From: Amorphochlora amoebiformis
Lineage: Eukaryota > Cercozoa > Chlorarachniophyceae
DNA: 64,000 bases
Direction: 5' to 3'
NCBI GenBank assembly: GCA_054601695.1
Contig: BAAHQB010000114.1
Location: 434,001 to 498,000, forward strand
Numbering within the stretch: position 1 is the stretch's first letter; each line of letters starts with the position of its first letter. The notes beneath the pieces were generated by a model. It worked only from the letters and a program-made list of their open reading frames with translations, was not told the DNA's origin and made no database searches. The translations under genes and the position numbers were made by a program. Shown in pieces: positions 1 to 64,000 of the stretch.

Positions 1-15980
<15,980 letters not shown>

Positions 15981-16170
15981 CGCACCTCCTATGAGCCTTA
16001 GAATCGTACGTTGGGCTAGTGAGCCTATATGTATACATACATACATAAACCCAATATTCTCAGAAATCAGAAGAATTCTTCTAACTCGATGAACTCATCT
16101 GATTGAGGAAATTTGGAGCCATAAATAAAGTGAAAATGTACCTCTTCGAACAGAGGGGGAGGAGAGTTGG
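15981..16170. promoter_or_regulatory. Shared divergent start region of polymerase and pseudouridine synthase genes
   Basis: The two inferred start codons (15,980 minus, 16,171 plus) face away from each other across about 190 bp that is not microsatellite. It holds a CATAAATAAAG AT-rich box near 16,120. An in-frame TAA precedes the plus-strand ATG, which supports that start. No transcription start was located. Confidence 0.45.
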
Positions 16171-28349
<12,179 letters not shown>

Positions 28350-29640
28350 ATATTATTCGATTGTTATGATGGTTGCAAGTTATACATAATAAGAAATTAC
28401 TTACTCTATAGATATAATCCATCCATAACGGTGCGATATGTGAGAATGCATCGATTAGTGCGTCAATGTTACGTATGCACTAATACAAGTCTAACTAGTC
28501 AAAGTAATACTACTGTACAGTGTAGCATGATTACCACACGCCGTGGATACACTGAAGTCTGTTTAGTCTGTATTGTACTAGCCAACACGTACATCATCGG
28601 TGGTGTCTAGGGTGCATGCTTATCTGGTACTTACTACTCAGTCATATATAAATGACAAGGTTAAATTTCAATGTACGTACAGTTAATGTGAAACGGTATG
28701 TATATAAACTAAAGCATGGATATGATATTATAGGTATAAATAGATATTAATAAATCTAGATCTGATTCAGATCCATAGGATAATCTGCAACAATATTAAA
28801 TCATATGTGGCACACGGTCCGATGAATTCACATGATACCATCATGCAGTGAATACGTACGTATACGGATCCAGGACCTATATCTAGTATATATATAACCG
28901 TCATACGCATCATACCGGGTGCCTCAAATATTGGATACGGCACAAACTGATGATGAAAACTCTACTTGTAGCTAGTGTAGATACGTACGTACATGTACGT
29001 ATACCTATATGAAACTTCACTGCCATAGATAGGCTGACTACTAGTAATATAATGTATACCTGTACGTATATACATGTTCAAGTTGCTGCGTGTACCAACA
29101 TGAAACTTCACTAGGCTGACTATACTATGTATAGTGTATACGTATACGTACATACATGTTCAAGAAGCTAGTACGTGTGCCTTATAACTTCAACGTATCT
29201 GACGAATACATGGTCTAGATGGTACATACATGTACATGTATATAAAACTAATAGAACTCAACATAGCTTATCTTACGTATATACCGTACGCACGTGATAC
29301 GCATACCGCGTTCATATAAGCTAGATGCATCTAGTAGCGTACGAGTAGGAACACTGGTACAGCAGCGAAAATAGATGATGTAAGTGCAAGTAGGAAGTTG
29401 ATGTCATAGAATACTATCTAGACTATACGTACGTACGTATATTCTTATGAAACCAGTAAAACTTTCACTGGCGTAAATATTCCAGCCAACGGCACATACT
29501 CTAGATACTAGACATACGCATACGTACTAAACGTATGTTTAAGTTCAAATCAATGATATGTGTACAACACTTACTAGACTTAAATACTAGTAATATGACT
29601 TAAGAATGAAGGTATTTATATTGATAAATATTATAAACTT
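28350..29640. other. Intergenic non-microsatellite DNA
   Basis: About 1.3 kb between the convergent pseudouridine synthase and channel genes. It is almost free of TA arrays, has stop codons in all frames and many TACGTA and ACATGT palindromes, and contains the 95-bp repeat listed separately. I see no gene in it. Confidence 0.6.
29000..29175. repeat. Two diverged ~95-bp direct repeats
   Basis: Both copies run ATGAAACTTCACT ... GGCTGACTA ... GTATAC ... ACATGTTCAAG, starting near 29,009 and 29,100. Confidence 0.65.
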
Positions 29641-29668
29641 TCATATACGTATTGTATACTATGATACT

Positions 29669-32110
<2,442 letters not shown>

Positions 32111-32111
32111 T

Positions 32112-32147
<36 letters not shown>

Positions 32148-32182
32148 TGTACATACATATATATATATATATATACACACAT

Positions 32183-32229
<47 letters not shown>

Positions 32230-32271
32230 CTTCCACACACACACACACACATATATATGTATATATATATA

Positions 32272-32366
<95 letters not shown>

Positions 32367-32391
32367 ATATATATAAAAATATATATCGTTG

Positions 32392-32438
<47 letters not shown>

Positions 32439-32463
32439 CATACCTGTACAAACATATTCACAT

Positions 32464-32554
<91 letters not shown>

Positions 32555-32560
32555 TATATT

Positions 32561-32595
<35 letters not shown>

Positions 32596-32663
32596 GTATA
32601 GTATACACCCATATATATATATATAAAACATATATATATATATATATACATATGTAAATATAA

Positions 32664-32702
<39 letters not shown>

Positions 32703-32923
32703 ACATATGTCAGTAGATACCTACATATTATATGTATATGAACCTGTTTGTATATATTATTTATATAATATGTTGATTCAGGGTTTCAATTCCATTGACA
32801 ACGTTAACGTACGAGCTACGGTATAACTCATTGACGTGATGGTGATCTGACTTTACCTAAGTCGACTTTGTTCTTATGGTGAGTATTGGGTGGGTAGTGT
32901 GGGGTTTTGTAAGTCGCTAGTAG

Positions 32924-64000
<31,077 letters not shown>

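Overview
The window is nuclear DNA of an intron-rich eukaryote, most likely a microbial one. Exons are tiny (about 27-200 nt), introns are GT-AG, the genes are typical eukaryotic ones, and long arrays of telomere-type TTAGGG/CCCTAA lie inside introns. I cannot name the lineage. By eye well over half of the sequence is (TA)n microsatellite with CA, GA, AAT and TATATG variants. Nearly every long Tyr/Ile, His/Thr or Ser/Leu open frame is a translated microsatellite, not a gene. The real coding sequence sits in short islands of balanced composition. I read these by hand, looking for splice sites, matching codon phase across introns and comparing with known protein families.

Three genes emerge. 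(1) Minus strand, from about 15,980 down past the left edge: a bacterial-type family A DNA polymerase (PolI/Klenow-like), 26 exons in the window, about 569 codons. It has a degenerate 3'-5' exonuclease domain and polymerase motifs A and B. Its C-terminal end lies outside. (2) Plus strand, 16,171-28,349: a complete 20-exon, 409-residue gene whose C-terminal 263 residues are a TruA-type tRNA pseudouridine synthase and whose N-terminal part looks like an HMG box. Genes 1 and 2 are divergent and share a start region of about 190 bp. (3) Minus strand, from the right edge down to 32,924: a four-domain voltage-gated cation channel, 39 exons in the window, about 1,961 residues, from domain I S6 to the C terminus. 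Domains II, III and IV all carry Glu in the selectivity filter. Genes 2 and 3 converge on a 4.6-kb intergenic region.

The intergenic region (28,350-32,923) holds about 1.3 kb of non-microsatellite DNA with a 95-bp direct repeat, then roughly three copies of a 600-890 bp complex tandem repeat. Introns hold four further kinds of structure: about 14 copies of a 200-370 bp element with terminal inverted repeats and tRNA-like A/B boxes; degenerate TTAGGG-type stretches that repeatedly touch exon borders; an inverted telomere-type array at 60.6-61.15 kb; and diverged partial copies of neighbouring exons ('ghost exons') that lie almost always on the 5' side of the intact exon.

The exon model comes from reading the sequence alone. 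Phases are consistent across all chosen junctions and the three products match their families throughout, but individual splice sites, especially in linkers, need RNA evidence.
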